A stretch of 64,000 nt of DNA from UBA4742 sp963773335 (GTDB taxonomy: Bacteria > Actinomycetota > Acidimicrobiia > Acidimicrobiales > Acidimicrobilacustridaceae). Positions 25,499-34,397 of the stretch are shown piece after piece; the first letter of the stretch is position 1, and the number at the start of each line of letters is the position of its first letter. The translations under genes were made by a program, and so were the position numbers. The DNA is taken from positions 1,612,001-1,676,000 of the forward strand of contig CAVZAT010000004.1 in NCBI GenBank assembly GCA_963773335.1, written 5' to 3'. The notes beneath the pieces were generated by a model. The model had not been told where the DNA came from. It saw only the letters and a list, made by a program, of their open reading frames with translations, and ran no database searches.

Positions 25499-26675
25499 AT
25501 GACCGAAGCGGTGATCGTGGCCGGGGCGCGCACCCCGATCGGTCGAGCCATGAAGGGATCCCTGCTCGACGTGGACGCCTTCGCCCTGGCCAAGTTGGTG
25601 GTGGGCGAGACGATCGCCCGGGCGGGCATCCCCTCGACCGACATCGACGACGTGGTGGTGGCGGAATCGCTCCAGGGCGGCGGCGTCATCGCCCGCTACG
25701 TGGCCCTCGAGCTGGGTCTGACCGATGTGCCCGGCCTGGCCGACAACCGCCATTGCGCCGCGGGCCTGAGCGCGGTGCAGATCGCGGCGGGCAGCATCCG
25801 GGCCGGCATGGACCAGGTGGTGGTGGCCGGAGGGACCGAGAGCCTGAGCTCCAGCCCCCGCTCGGTCAAGTCCATCCCCGCCTCCGCCCACGATCCCCAA
25901 CCGTGGATGTCACCCAGCCATCCCGAGCAGGCCAACGCCCCGCAGTGGGACATGTCCATCACCGTGGGCGAGAACACGGCCAGCCTGGCCGGCATCAGCC
26001 GGGCCGCCTCCGACGAATGGGCCCTGCAGTCGCACCTGCGTGCCGCCCAGTCCCGCGACGCCGGGTGGTTCGCAGAGGAGATCGTCCCGGTCGAGGTGCC
26101 CGACGGCGCCGGCGGCACCCGCCTCTTCGACGCCGACGAGCATCCTCGTGGGGATTCGACCATGGAGAAGCTGGCCTCGCTTCCCGTGCTGCATCCCGAG
26201 TTGGAGGGTGCCACCGTCACCGCCGGCAACGCCGCCGGGCTCAACGACGGGGCCGCGGCGGTGATGCTCACCAGTGACGACTACGCCGCCGCCCACGGGC
26301 TCGAACCGCTGGCCCGGGTGCGCGGTTGGGCCTCGGTGGGCGTGGATCCCTACCGCACCGGACTCGCCCCCATCGATGCCATCCCCAAGGCGGTGGCTCG
26401 CGCCGGGCTGACGCTCGCCGACATCGACCGGTTCGAGGTCAACGAAGCCTTCTGCTCGGTGGCAGTGGCCACCTGCCGGGCCCTCGACCTCGACCCCGAC
26501 CACGTCAACGCCAACGGCAGCGGCTGCGGACTGGGCCACCCCATCGCGGCCACGGGCTGCCCGCATGGTGGTGACCATGCTGGGAGAGCTGCGCCGCAGC
26601 GGCGGCACCTTCGGCGTCACGTCCATGTGCGCCGGCGGTGGCATGGGCTCGGCCCTGGTCATCGAGCGACTCTGA
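25499..26675 (+). CDS. Thiolase (acetyl-CoA acyltransferase), one frame break
   Basis: The protein is about 391 residues when restored. The nucleophile Cys lies in NRHCAAGLSAVQ (about residue 86), then NEAFCSVAVATC, GLGHPIAATG (catalytic His) and CAGGGMGSALVIERL (second Cys). One extra base at about 26563 breaks the frame between GHPIAATG and ARMVVTMLGELRRSGG. It would cleave a 3-ketoacyl-CoA with CoA, or condense acyl-CoAs. The stop is followed one base later by the P450 start, so the two form an operon under the GAAC-N4-GTTC site. Confidence 0.85.
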
Positions 26676-26676
26676 C

Positions 26677-27870
26677 GTGATCGCCGAGCTCTACTGGGAT
26701 CCCTTCGACACCCAGATCGACACCAATCCCTACGACATCTGGCGACGGCTGCGCGACGAAGCACCGCTCTACCGCAACGAGCGCTTCGACTTCTACGCTC
26801 TCAGCCGCTTCGCCGACGTCGAGGCCGCCCACCGCGAGCCCCACACGTTCAGCTCAGCGCATGGCACCGTGCTCGAGCTCATGACCGAGCGCTCGGACCT
26901 GGCCGGCCAGATGCTGATCTTCATGGATCCGCCCGAGCACACCCAGCTGCGCTCGCTGGTGTCGCGGGCGTTCACCCCGCGACGCATGAGCGAGCTGGCG
27001 GACCGCATCCGCGAGCTGTGCCGGGACTTCCTCGACGCCGCCGGGCCTCGGGGCACCTTCGACTACGTGCAGGACTTCGGCGCCCGCCTGCCGGCCCTGG
27101 TCATCGCCTCGCTGCTGGGCGTACCCATCGAGGACCAGAACGAGGTGCGGGGCCTCATCGATCAGGTCTTCCACCTCGAACCGGGCGTGGGCATGATCAA
27201 CGATGTCAGCTTCGCGGCCATGCTGGAACTGCACGGCTACCTCACGGCCCAGCTCGGGCAGCGGGCGGCCCACCCCACCGACGACATGCTGACCGATCTG
27301 GTGCAGGCCGAGATCGTTGACGACGACGGGGTCCCGCGGCGGCTCACCATCGATGAGAGCGCCAACTTCGCCAACCTGCTCATCAGCGCGGGCACCGAGA
27401 CGGTGGCCCGGTTGCTGGGCTGGGCGGCGGTGGTGCTCGACGCCAACCCCGATCAGCGGGCCGAGCTGGCCGCCGATCCCACCCTCATCCCCAACGCGGT
27501 CGAGGAGCTGCTGCGCTTCGAGGCCCCGTCGCCGGTGCAGGGTCGCTGGACCACCGACGAGGTGGTGGTGAGCGGCGGGGTCATCCCACCCGAGTCGAAG
27601 GTGCTGCTGCTGACCGGGTCGGCCGGGCGCGACGAGCGCAAGTACCCCGACGCCGACCGGTTCGACATCCACCGCTCGTTCGACCACCACGTGTCGTTCG
27701 GCTACGGCATCCACTTCTGCATCGGGGCGGCCCTGGCCCGCCTGGAGGGCAAGATCGCGCTGGAGGAGACCCTGGCCCGCTTCCCGGAGTGGACGGTGGA
27801 CCACCAGGGTGCCGAGCGCCTGCACACCTCGACGGTGCGGGGCTGGGTGCGGGTTCCCATCACCGTCTGA
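26677..27870 (+). CDS. Cytochrome P450
   Basis: This 397-residue soluble bacterial P450 has the I-helix SAGTETVARLL (about residue 233), the ExxR motif EELLRFE (about 275) and the heme-binding loop FGYGIHFCIGAALARLEGK with the Cys ligand near residue 348. GTG at 26677 lies one base after the thiolase stop, and the frame upstream is antisense-like. It would hydroxylate a hydrophobic substrate using electrons from a ferredoxin encoded elsewhere. Linkage to the thiolase and CoA genes fits an early oxidation step in steroid or terpenoid-like catabolism (inference). Confidence 0.9.
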   Translation: MIAELYWDPFDTQIDTNPYDIWRRLRDEAPLYRNERFDFYALSRFADVEAAHREPHTFSSAHGTVLELMTERSDLAGQMLIFMDPPEHTQLRSLVSRAFTPRRMSELADRIRELCRDFLDAAGPRGTFDYVQDFGARLPALVIASLLGVPIEDQNEVRGLIDQVFHLEPGVGMINDVSFAAMLELHGYLTAQLGQRAAHPTDDMLTDLVQAEIVDDDGVPRRLTIDESANFANLLISAGTETVARLLGWAAVVLDANPDQRAELAADPTLIPNAVEELLRFEAPSPVQGRWTTDEVVVSGGVIPPESKVLLLTGSAGRDERKYPDADRFDIHRSFDHHVSFGYGIHFCIGAALARLEGKIALEETLARFPEWTVDHQGAERLHTSTVRGWVRVPITV

Positions 27871-27923
27871 CCCCCGACCCGCAACGGGCGCGCCGCGTGT
27901 CCGACGGAGGGCACACTGGATCG

Positions 27924-28232
27924 GTGACGGTGTACGTGGACGACTGGCGCCAGCAGGCCACCGTGGGCCCGGTCACCGGGCGCTGGTCGCACCTGACCGC
28001 CGACAGCGACGGCGAGCTGCACGCCTTCGCCCGACGCCTGGGCCTGCGCCGCGAATGGTTCCAGGACCACCACCGTGACGCGACGCGCCACCACTACGAC
28101 GTCACCGAAGCGACACGGCTCCGCGCCATCGAGGCCGGCGCCCAGGCGGTGACGTGGCGCCAAGCGGCCCGAGATCGCCGCCAGCGCCGTCAGGCCCGGG
28201 CGACGACACCCACCGACACGAACGAGGGCTGA
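27924..28232 (+). CDS. DUF4031 protein
   Basis: This 102-residue protein matches DUF4031: it begins TVYVDDWRQQATVGPVTGRW, then LTADSDGELHAFARRLGL and a HHYDVTEATRLRAIEAGA tail. It is a small, widespread actinobacterial family of unknown function. The GTG start at the conserved Val was used. Confidence 0.75.
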   Translation: MTVYVDDWRQQATVGPVTGRWSHLTADSDGELHAFARRLGLRREWFQDHHRDATRHHYDVTEATRLRAIEAGAQAVTWRQAARDRRQRRQARATTPTDTNEG

Positions 28233-28240
28233 CGGGCGGA

Positions 28241-29916
28241 TCAGGCCCGGCGCGCGCCGATCCCGGACCACTCCAGGTACCGGTCGGCCAACCGGCGGAT
28301 CACCAATAGGCGGTCGAACCCGGAGGCCAGGTGCCGGGCCCGCTCGGCCCGCGCCGTGGTGGCCGCCGGATCGGCCAGCGCCCGCGCGCAGGCGTCGACC
28401 AGGTCATCGACGTCCTCGGCCACCAGGGCGTGTACCCCGTCGACCACACCCAGCCCCTCCGCTGCCCCGGGTGTGGCCACCACCGGCACCAACCGGGCGA
28501 AGGCCTCGAGCACCTTGATGCGGGTCCCCCCGGCCGGGGCCAGGGGCAGCACCACCAGCGTGGCGGCGTCGTAGGCGGCGTCGAGATGGATCGGCGCCAC
28601 TCGTCCGGCCACCCGCACGCCCTCGACGGAACGGAACCGGTCGAACGACGCCGGCGCCGCGCCCACCAGGTCGACCTGGATCGACTGGTCGAGCCGTGCG
28701 GCCAGGGCAGGTCGGATCTGGTCGACCAGGACCTCGGCCGCCCACCGGTTGGGGGCGTAGGTGAAGTTCCCCACCAGCAACAGGCGCACGTCGCCACCGG
28801 CTCCCGTCGAGCTTCGACGTTCGACGTAGATTCGCTTCCCCGGAGGAGCCGAATAAGCACCAACGCCAACGCCAACGGCAACGCCCGCGCCCGCGCCGGA
28901 CGCCGATGACGTCGGAGATGGCGGCCCAGGGCCACGGCGTTGGGCACCACCTCGATGCGGGGAGGGTGATGGCGAGCCACGCCGGCCGCATCGTCGGGCG
29001 ACGCCACCGTGATCACCGTGGCCCGGGGCGCGTACCAGTCGGCCATCCGGCCGATGGCCTCGCCTTCGCGGGCCAGGTGTTCGGCCAGATCGGGCTCGTC
29101 GCGTTGGCGGGCGGTGGCCGCCAGTCGGGCGTGGGTGGCCACCTCGTCGTCGTCGAAGTCCACGATGGTGGTCACGCCGGCGCCGAAGGCGAACGGCTCG
29201 GCCCACGGCGCCATGCGCACGCGCACCAAGTGCACCAGGTCGAAGCCGGGACCCGACTCGTCGGACCCGTCACCGACCTCGGCGACCAGACCGGCCACGG
29301 CCTCGGGGTGGGCCAGGCGTCCCGCCTCCGACAGCGGCTCGAGAGCGATCAGCCGCGCCCGGGATCCTTCGTCGGCCAGCCACGACCGGGCCGCAGCCTG
29401 GTCGTCGACGAGCTCGGGCCGGTAGACGATCAGCCGCTCGACCCGTGACTCGATCCGTGACTCGGCCCCCGCCCGCTCACGGTCGGCCGGGGTGCCCAGG
29501 GGCGGGCGGCGGGTGAACGAGGCCAGACCCGGCGAGCTCGACGCGAGCGGCCGACCGATCACCACCACCGTGACATCACCCACCGCGGTCAGGGCCTGCA
29601 GGGCCATGTCGGCCCGCATGGCCAGACCGTTGCCCGTGCTCCTGGGCAGTTCCGGGGTGATCATCAGCACTCGGGGCCGCCCTGCGGATCCCGGGTCGTC
29701 GCCGGTCCCCGAATCGCTCGAGATGGTGGGATCAGCCGGGCGGATCGGTCCCGGAAGCTGACGGGCCAGGTGGTGCAGGCGCAACCGCCCGCGTCCCTCG
29801 ATGGCGGTGCCGTAGTGGCGACGCAAGCGGCCCTCGTCCATGCTCGATCGGGCTCGCAACCACACGTCGGCCGTACGGGCCGCGCCGGGGCGGTCGGACA
29901 GGGCCAGGGCCAACAT
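28241..29916 (-). CDS. GT4-like glycosyltransferase, one frame break
   Basis: The GT-B fold has an N-terminal domain beginning RPRVLMITPELPRSTGNGLA and running to IEVVPNAVALG. In a second frame the donor-binding domain follows: RLLLVGNFTYAPNRWAAEVL, GRVAPIHLDAAYDAATLVVLPL, GGTRIKVLEAFARLVPVVATP. The break is at about 28922. The domains are joined by a low-complexity linker made by a hexamer repeat. The first 70 residues (DVWLRARSSMDEGRLRRHYG) resemble the expected tail of the upstream nucleotidyltransferase, so the true start may be nearer 29680. It is the last gene of the PqqD/HprK-like cluster. Confidence 0.65.
28858..28898. repeat. Degenerate GC-rich hexamer repeat inside the glycosyltransferase gene
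   Basis: Tandem CCAACG-type hexamers pass into GCCCGC units. In the coding strand they encode an alternating Ala/Val-Gly linker between the two glycosyltransferase domains. Slippage here could change linker length. Confidence 0.55.
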
Positions 29917-30884
29917 CAGGCGCGCGCCCGGGCGACGGGGTTCGCCCCCGGCACGCCGAGCACGACCTGATCGGCGAACAGGGCATCGACGGTGACCTGG
30001 AAGTCGTCGACCAGCGAGGACCAGCCGATGCGCTCCAACTGGAACCTCACCTCCCCCCAGTCGACGGGTCCGGCCAGCCGGTCGAACCGCCACAGCTCGT
30101 AGAGGGTGCGCAGCGGAACCTGGGCCCGATAGCGAGCCAGGTCGGCCAGGTAGCCGTGCACCAGCGAGATGATCGCGGTGTCGACGGGCGACGGCACCCC
30201 GATCCGCTGGCCCCGCCAGGTCACGACCCGGGCGTCGACCCACACGCCCGCGGCGTCGAGCGCGGCGCGCCACCCTCGTTGCAGGGGCTCGACGTGCAGC
30301 TCGATCGACCCGAACCGGTCGGGGTGACGCAACGAGGGCAGGTGGTGGTGGCCGCCCAGCCGCTCCCCCGGGTGCTCCGAAGCCACGTACCCCATCCCTT
30401 CGAGATGGCGCCGAGCGACGCGCGCCACCCCGGGGTCGATGAGCAGGTCGAGGTCGGACATGGCCCGCTCGGCCGGATCGGGCCAGGTGCCAGCCACCAG
30501 GTGGGCCGCGCCCTTGAGGGCCACCACCTCGATGCCCTGCACCGCGAAGTCGGCCACCACCGTCTCGAGCTGGTGGAGCAGGTCCCGGGTGCGGGTGGCG
30601 TTGCGCCGGTGGGCCAGCTCGAGCACGGCGGCCGGGTGGTGTCGAGGCGCGGACCGGTCGCCCAGCGCCTCGACCAGGGGTTCGGGCACCGGCTCGACCA
30701 GCCCGAGCGAGCGAGCCGGTCGCCACAGGGCGGGCATCAGGTCACGGGGCCCGGCCGCCGACAACACGGCGTCCCACCCCGGCGCGTCGAGGCGGCGCGG
30801 CGCGGGCGCGGGTGCGCCGTCGCCGGCGGCCAGGACGGCGGCCAGGGTGGCCAGCGCCGAGGTGGACGCCACTCGGCGGGTCAC
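29916..30884 (-). CDS. NTP_transf_5-like (PF14907) nucleotidyltransferase
   Basis: The 322-residue protein has the pattern of the uncharacterised nucleotidyltransferase family: VVALKGAAHLVAGTWPDPAERAMSDLDLLID (G...S then the DLDLL metal site), later SIELHVEPL, and a helical tail with TLYELWRFDRL. Such genes often sit with PqqD-like and HprK-like genes in peptide or polysaccharide clusters. The GTG start overlaps the upstream stop (GTGA) and the stop overlaps the next ATG (TGATG), so translation is coupled. A 2-base slip in a GC repeat near 29925 could extend the protein by about 70 residues. Confidence 0.7.
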   Translation of the reverse strand: MTRRVASTSALATLAAVLAAGDGAPAPAPRRLDAPGWDAVLSAAGPRDLMPALWRPARSLGLVEPVPEPLVEALGDRSAPRHHPAAVLELAHRRNATRTRDLLHQLETVVADFAVQGIEVVALKGAAHLVAGTWPDPAERAMSDLDLLIDPGVARVARRHLEGMGYVASEHPGERLGGHHHLPSLRHPDRFGSIELHVEPLQRGWRAALDAAGVWVDARVVTWRGQRIGVPSPVDTAIISLVHGYLADLARYRAQVPLRTLYELWRFDRLAGPVDWGEVRFQLERIGWSSLVDDFQVTVDALFADQVVLGVPGANPVARARA

Positions 30885-32019
30885 GTTCGGGTGCGGGCTT
30901 CGGCCAGCGCCAGCTTGACCACGTACTCCTGGTTGTCCGGATCGCGGGCCAACGCCAGGCGCAGCTGGTCGGCGGCCTGCGCCGGCCGATCGAGGTGCAG
31001 GAGGCACATGGCCAGGGCGTGGTGGGCCAGCTCGCCGAACAGGCGCTGGTCATAGGCCAGCACGGGATGCACGGCGGCGGCCGCGGGATGGTCGACCAGC
31101 TCGTCCAGGTGCGACGACGGCGTCGGCCCAACGGTGCTGGGCCATGGCCAGGTTGGCCTGCACCCACCGGGTGAGCGGATCGTCGGGATGGGTGGCGACC
31201 ATCTCCGCCAACAGGTCGGCGACGGCCGCCACGACATCGCCCCGCACCGAACCGACGACCGCCCCCTCGGCCTGAGCCCGGTTCAGGCGGAACAGCGCGA
31301 ACTCGGCGAACATCGGTAGATCGGCGGTGACGAGCGGCCCACCGCGCCCGGGCCACGGCCACGCCGGTCGACCAGTCGCGGTCGGCCTGATCGGGGTGAC
31401 CGAGGCCGGCCTCCACCAGACCCAGCTGGAACCACAGGTAGGTCCGAGCCGGATCGGCCGCGGCCTGACGGCGCAGCAGCGGCAGGTCCCGTCGGTGCTT
31501 GTGGGTGAGATCGCCCTCGTAGCCCAGGTGCTCGATGGACGCGGGCGCCCGCGCCACCCGGCCACCCTCGTCGACCAGGCGACGCACGTCGGGCAGCATG
31601 GTCTCGTGGATCACCCCCCGGAAGCGGACGTCGGGCCGGTTCCGCATCAGGCGGTGCTCGAGGAACCGGGTGCTGCGCAGGGTGGGACGGAAGGCCACGG
31701 TGGCGGCCACCACCTCGTCGCCCGCCGCCGCCAACATGGTCCGAAGGTCCCCGTCGAGGCGCAAGCGCTCGTCGGCGTCGATGTAGAGGATCCAGCTGCC
31801 TCCGCAGGCATCGAGTGCATGGTTGCGCGCCGCGGCGAAGTCACCGTCCCAGGCACGGAAGAGCAGGCGCGCACCGTGGCGCGCCGCGATGTCGCGGGTG
31901 GCATCGACCGAGCCGGTGTCGACCACCACGATCTCGTCGACCGCGTTCGCGATCGACGTCAGGCAACCGTCGAGGAACTGCTCCTCGTCGCGGGCGATGA
32001 GTGCGGCGCTGAGGAGCAC
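30881..32019 (-). CDS. GT2-family glycosyltransferase with TPR-like tail, two frame breaks
   Basis: The N-terminal GT-A domain has ALIARDEEQFLDGCLTSI, EIVVVDTGSVDATRDIA and WILYIDADERL (DxD site), then FRGVIHET. The C-terminal half is rich in TPR-like helices (TYLWFQLGLVEAGLGHPDQA, LAMCLLHLDRPAQAADQLRL). Two single extra bases, near 31345 and 31118, move the frame through three registers. The restored length is about 378 residues, ending EARTRT. It is 15 bases after the small Tat-like peptide gene. It may transfer sugars in a surface-polymer or glycopeptide pathway. Confidence 0.7.
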
Positions 32020-32033
32020 TCAGACGCGCAGGA

Positions 32034-32234
32034 TCAGGGCGGAGGCCTGAGGTTCGACACGAACGACAGGTTGGAGGTCTGGGCCGAGGCCGAACTGATG
32101 CTCAGGCCCGTCATCGAGAACGAGGTCACCACAGGAACGGCGAACGCGCTGGTGATGGCGACGCGCTTGATGAACTGACGCCGATCGGAGGCGTCCCAAC
32201 CTTCGTGCGCTTCGATCTCGCCCTCGTCGGCCAT
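32034..32234 (-). CDS. 66-residue Tat-signal-like peptide in the PqqD/HprK cluster
   Basis: This small protein has an acidic leader (MADEGEIEAHEGWDASD), a twin-arginine-like motif RRQFIK, a hydrophobic stretch (VAITSAFAVPVVTSFSM) and a signal-peptidase-like ASA site. The last 15 residues are QTSNLSFVSNLRPPP. GGGGAGAGG lies just before the ATG, so translation should be strong. It sits 23 bases after the HprK-like stop. It may be the substrate of the modifying enzymes around it, or a small exported or anchored factor; both are inference. Confidence 0.7.
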   Translation of the reverse strand: MADEGEIEAHEGWDASDRRQFIKRVAITSAFAVPVVTSFSMTGLSISSASAQTSNLSFVSNLRPPP

Positions 32235-32257
32235 GACCTCTCCCCTTGTCGCACCCG

Positions 32258-33175
32258 TCACTGGTGGACGCCGAGGATACCGCATGTGTCCCACCGAGGC
32301 CGGGTGTCGACAAGATCCCGGTCAGGTGACGAGGTCAGCTGACCAGCACGCTGCTCAGCGCGCGTCACGGCATCGTCAAGGGGGCCCACCGCCATCTCGT
32401 AGCCCTCGACCTGCCCGAGCAGCGCAGCCAGGGTGGCGAACAGCTGCGACCGCGAGTCGCCGCCGGGGCGAGCGCGCGCGATGCAACGCGCCACCAGGTC
32501 CACCGTGGCGATCGGTTCGATGATCGACCCGCCGCCGTGGTTGGCCCGCAACAGCACGGCGCCATCGAGCGGGGCCAGGCGGGTGCGGGTCGGGCGGCCC
32601 AGATCGTCTGGATCCAGTCCCACGATCGGGGTGCCGTCACCGAGGGCGGCACGGGGCGACCCGGCCAGCGCCTCAGATGCCTCGGGGACGAGGTCCCCGG
32701 TGCCGGGCTTGACGTGGAAGCGGCGGGGCAGGGCGATGGCCATCCCGTCGCGGGTCAGGACCATCTCATCGCCCTCCACGTCGAAGCCGTCCACGAGCAG
32801 GCGCAGCGCCAAGGTCGTCTTGCCGGCCCCCTTGTCCCCCACCAGCAGCACCCGGCGGCGGCCGATGGTGACCAGGGCAGCGTGCAACGACAGCCACCCA
32901 CCGAGATCGAGGTGGTCCATGAGCCGTCCGTACACGCGCTGGTAGAGCACGTAGAGCAGGTCGTCGTAGCGCTCGAACCGGTCGACCAGGTCGCCCTCCT
33001 CGAGCAGCTCCCAGGGCCCAGCCCCCCGCACCTTCCAGTGCAGGGTGGCCTTGAGCTCCACCTCCTGTTGGTCGACGGAGTTGGCCACGTAGACCAGCCG
33101 GGCGGCGGTGGGGTCGTCGTCGATCTCGATCTCGACCTGGTAGGGCAGCAGCCGGAAGGCCAGGGTGGTGGCTAT
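32258..33175 (-). CDS. HPr kinase-like ATPase (HprK-related)
   Basis: This protein of about 305 residues has an N-terminal beta-rich part (LLPYQVEIEIDDDPTAARLVYV), the Walker A site LLVGDKGAGKTTLALRLL near residue 120 and an acidic pair region FDVEGDEMVL. C-terminal helices (TVDLVARCIARA) follow. It resembles HprK-related kinases that accompany PqqD-like proteins; one such kinase phosphorylates the lasso peptide paeninodin. No ATG, GTG or TTG lies near the expected start. The best-placed codon is an ATA overlapping the PqqD stop (ATAG), preceded by GGAAGGG, so the start is uncertain. Confidence 0.7.
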   Translation of the reverse strand: MATTLAFRLLPYQVEIEIDDDPTAARLVYVANSVDQQEVELKATLHWKVRGAGPWELLEEGDLVDRFERYDDLLYVLYQRVYGRLMDHLDLGGWLSLHAALVTIGRRRVLLVGDKGAGKTTLALRLLVDGFDVEGDEMVLTRDGMAIALPRRFHVKPGTGDLVPEASEALAGSPRAALGDGTPIVGLDPDDLGRPTRTRLAPLDGAVLLRANHGGGSIIEPIATVDLVARCIARARPGGDSRSQLFATLAALLGQVEGYEMAVGPLDDAVTRAEQRAGQLTSSPDRDLVDTRPRWDTCGILGVHQ

Positions 33176-33478
33176 TGCAGGAGCCCTTCCGACGCGAAGT
33201 TGGCCAGGCAGTCGGCGACCTCGGCGTGAGGCGGGTCGACCCCGAACAGGGCGGCGAGCTCGTCGGCCATGGCATCCGCCGAGTGGTCGCCGTCGCACAG
33301 GGTGAACACCACCGAGGCGGTGGCGTTGAGGTAGTGGACACGGTCCCGGGTGGCGTCGTAGACGATGAGCCCGTCGCGCACCTCGTTGACCTCGAGGTGG
33401 GCGATCGTCACCGGTCGCTCGGCGTCGGGCGCGGTCGATGTCGGATGCGGTCGATTCCGGTTCGGTCAGGTCGGCCAT
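33172..33478 (-). CDS. PqqD-like peptide-binding protein, probable frame break
   Basis: The conserved part has the PqqD-family pattern: NEVRDGLIVYDATRDRVHYLNATASVVFTLCDG, then a helix (DAMADELAALFG) and CLANFASEGLL. PqqD proteins bind leader peptides and present them to modifying enzymes. Its own frame offers only a GTG at 33411. An ATG at 33478 with GAGGAG six bases upstream lies in another frame (MADLTEPESTASDID), so one extra base near 33430 probably separates the true start from the domain. It is the first gene of the minus-strand cluster. Confidence 0.7.
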
Positions 33479-33513
33479 CGTGCTCCTCGGGCAGATGCAG
33501 TCCACTGCCTAGC

Positions 33514-34384
33514 ATGGCAGCCTCCATGGTCGAGCCGTCCCCAAAGCCTCGCGTGCCGCGCGTGGCCCACTTCGTCTTCGGCCTCAAACCTCAGACCGAG
33601 CCGTTCCACCTCGTCCACTACCTGGCCATCGAGTCCTGCCGTCAGCAGCTGGCGCCCGACACGATCTACCTGCACCACCGCCATCTGCCATACGGCGTGT
33701 GGTGGGACCACATCCGGCCCCACCTCACGCTGGTGGAGGTGGACGAGGTGCCCGAGGTGGCGGCGGCACGCTACGAGGAGGCGCGGGTGCCTCCCGCGCT
33801 TCGCTATGCCCACCACGCCGACTTCGTCCGCCTCGACGCCCTCATCGACCACGGCGGCGTGTATGCCGACATCGACACCTTGTTCCTGGCGCCGTTCCCC
33901 GACGAGCTGTTCGCCTCGCCGTTCGTGATCGGTGACGAGGGACCCCGAGCGCGACGAGCTGACCGGCGAGCGGCGCCCGTCGTTGTGCAATGCCCTGATG
34001 CTGGCCGAGCCAGGCTCGGCGTTCGCTCGGGTCTGGCGGGAACGGATGGCCGGCGAGCTGAACGGCACCTGGAGCAACCACAGCGGCTTCCTGGCCCACA
34101 CGCTGAGCCGGGAGCTGGGTGATCAGGTGCGGGTGGAGTCGGCCCGCACCTTCCTGGGGGTGCCGTGCAGCGTCGACGGCCTCCGCGAGCTGCTGGAGCG
34201 CGACGAGGTGCGCCTCGATGGTGCGCTGAGCGTGCACCTGTGGGCCCATCTGTGGTGGGACGCGGGACGTCTCGACTTCAGCCCGGTGCACGCTGGTCAG
34301 ATCACCCCCGAGTGGGTCCGCTCGGCGCCGACCGCTTATGCCCGCCTGGCCCGCCCCTACCTGCCCGACCTCGACCTGTGGTGA
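33514..34384 (+). CDS. DXD-motif sugar transferase (Gly_transf_sug-like), one frame break
   Basis: The protein begins PRVAHFVFGLKPQTEPFHLVHYLAI and carries the nucleotide-sugar site HADFVRLDALIDHGGVYADIDTLFL (D-x-D within YADIDT). One extra base near 33945 shifts the frame; it continues as ERDELTGERRPSLCNALMLA and SNHSGFLAHTL to a restored length of about 289 residues. It is divergent from the PqqD gene and probably shares a promoter region with it. The fold is that of capsular and mannosyl transferases that use GDP- or UDP-sugars. Confidence 0.75.
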
Positions 34385-34397
34385 GCCGGAGCCCGAA

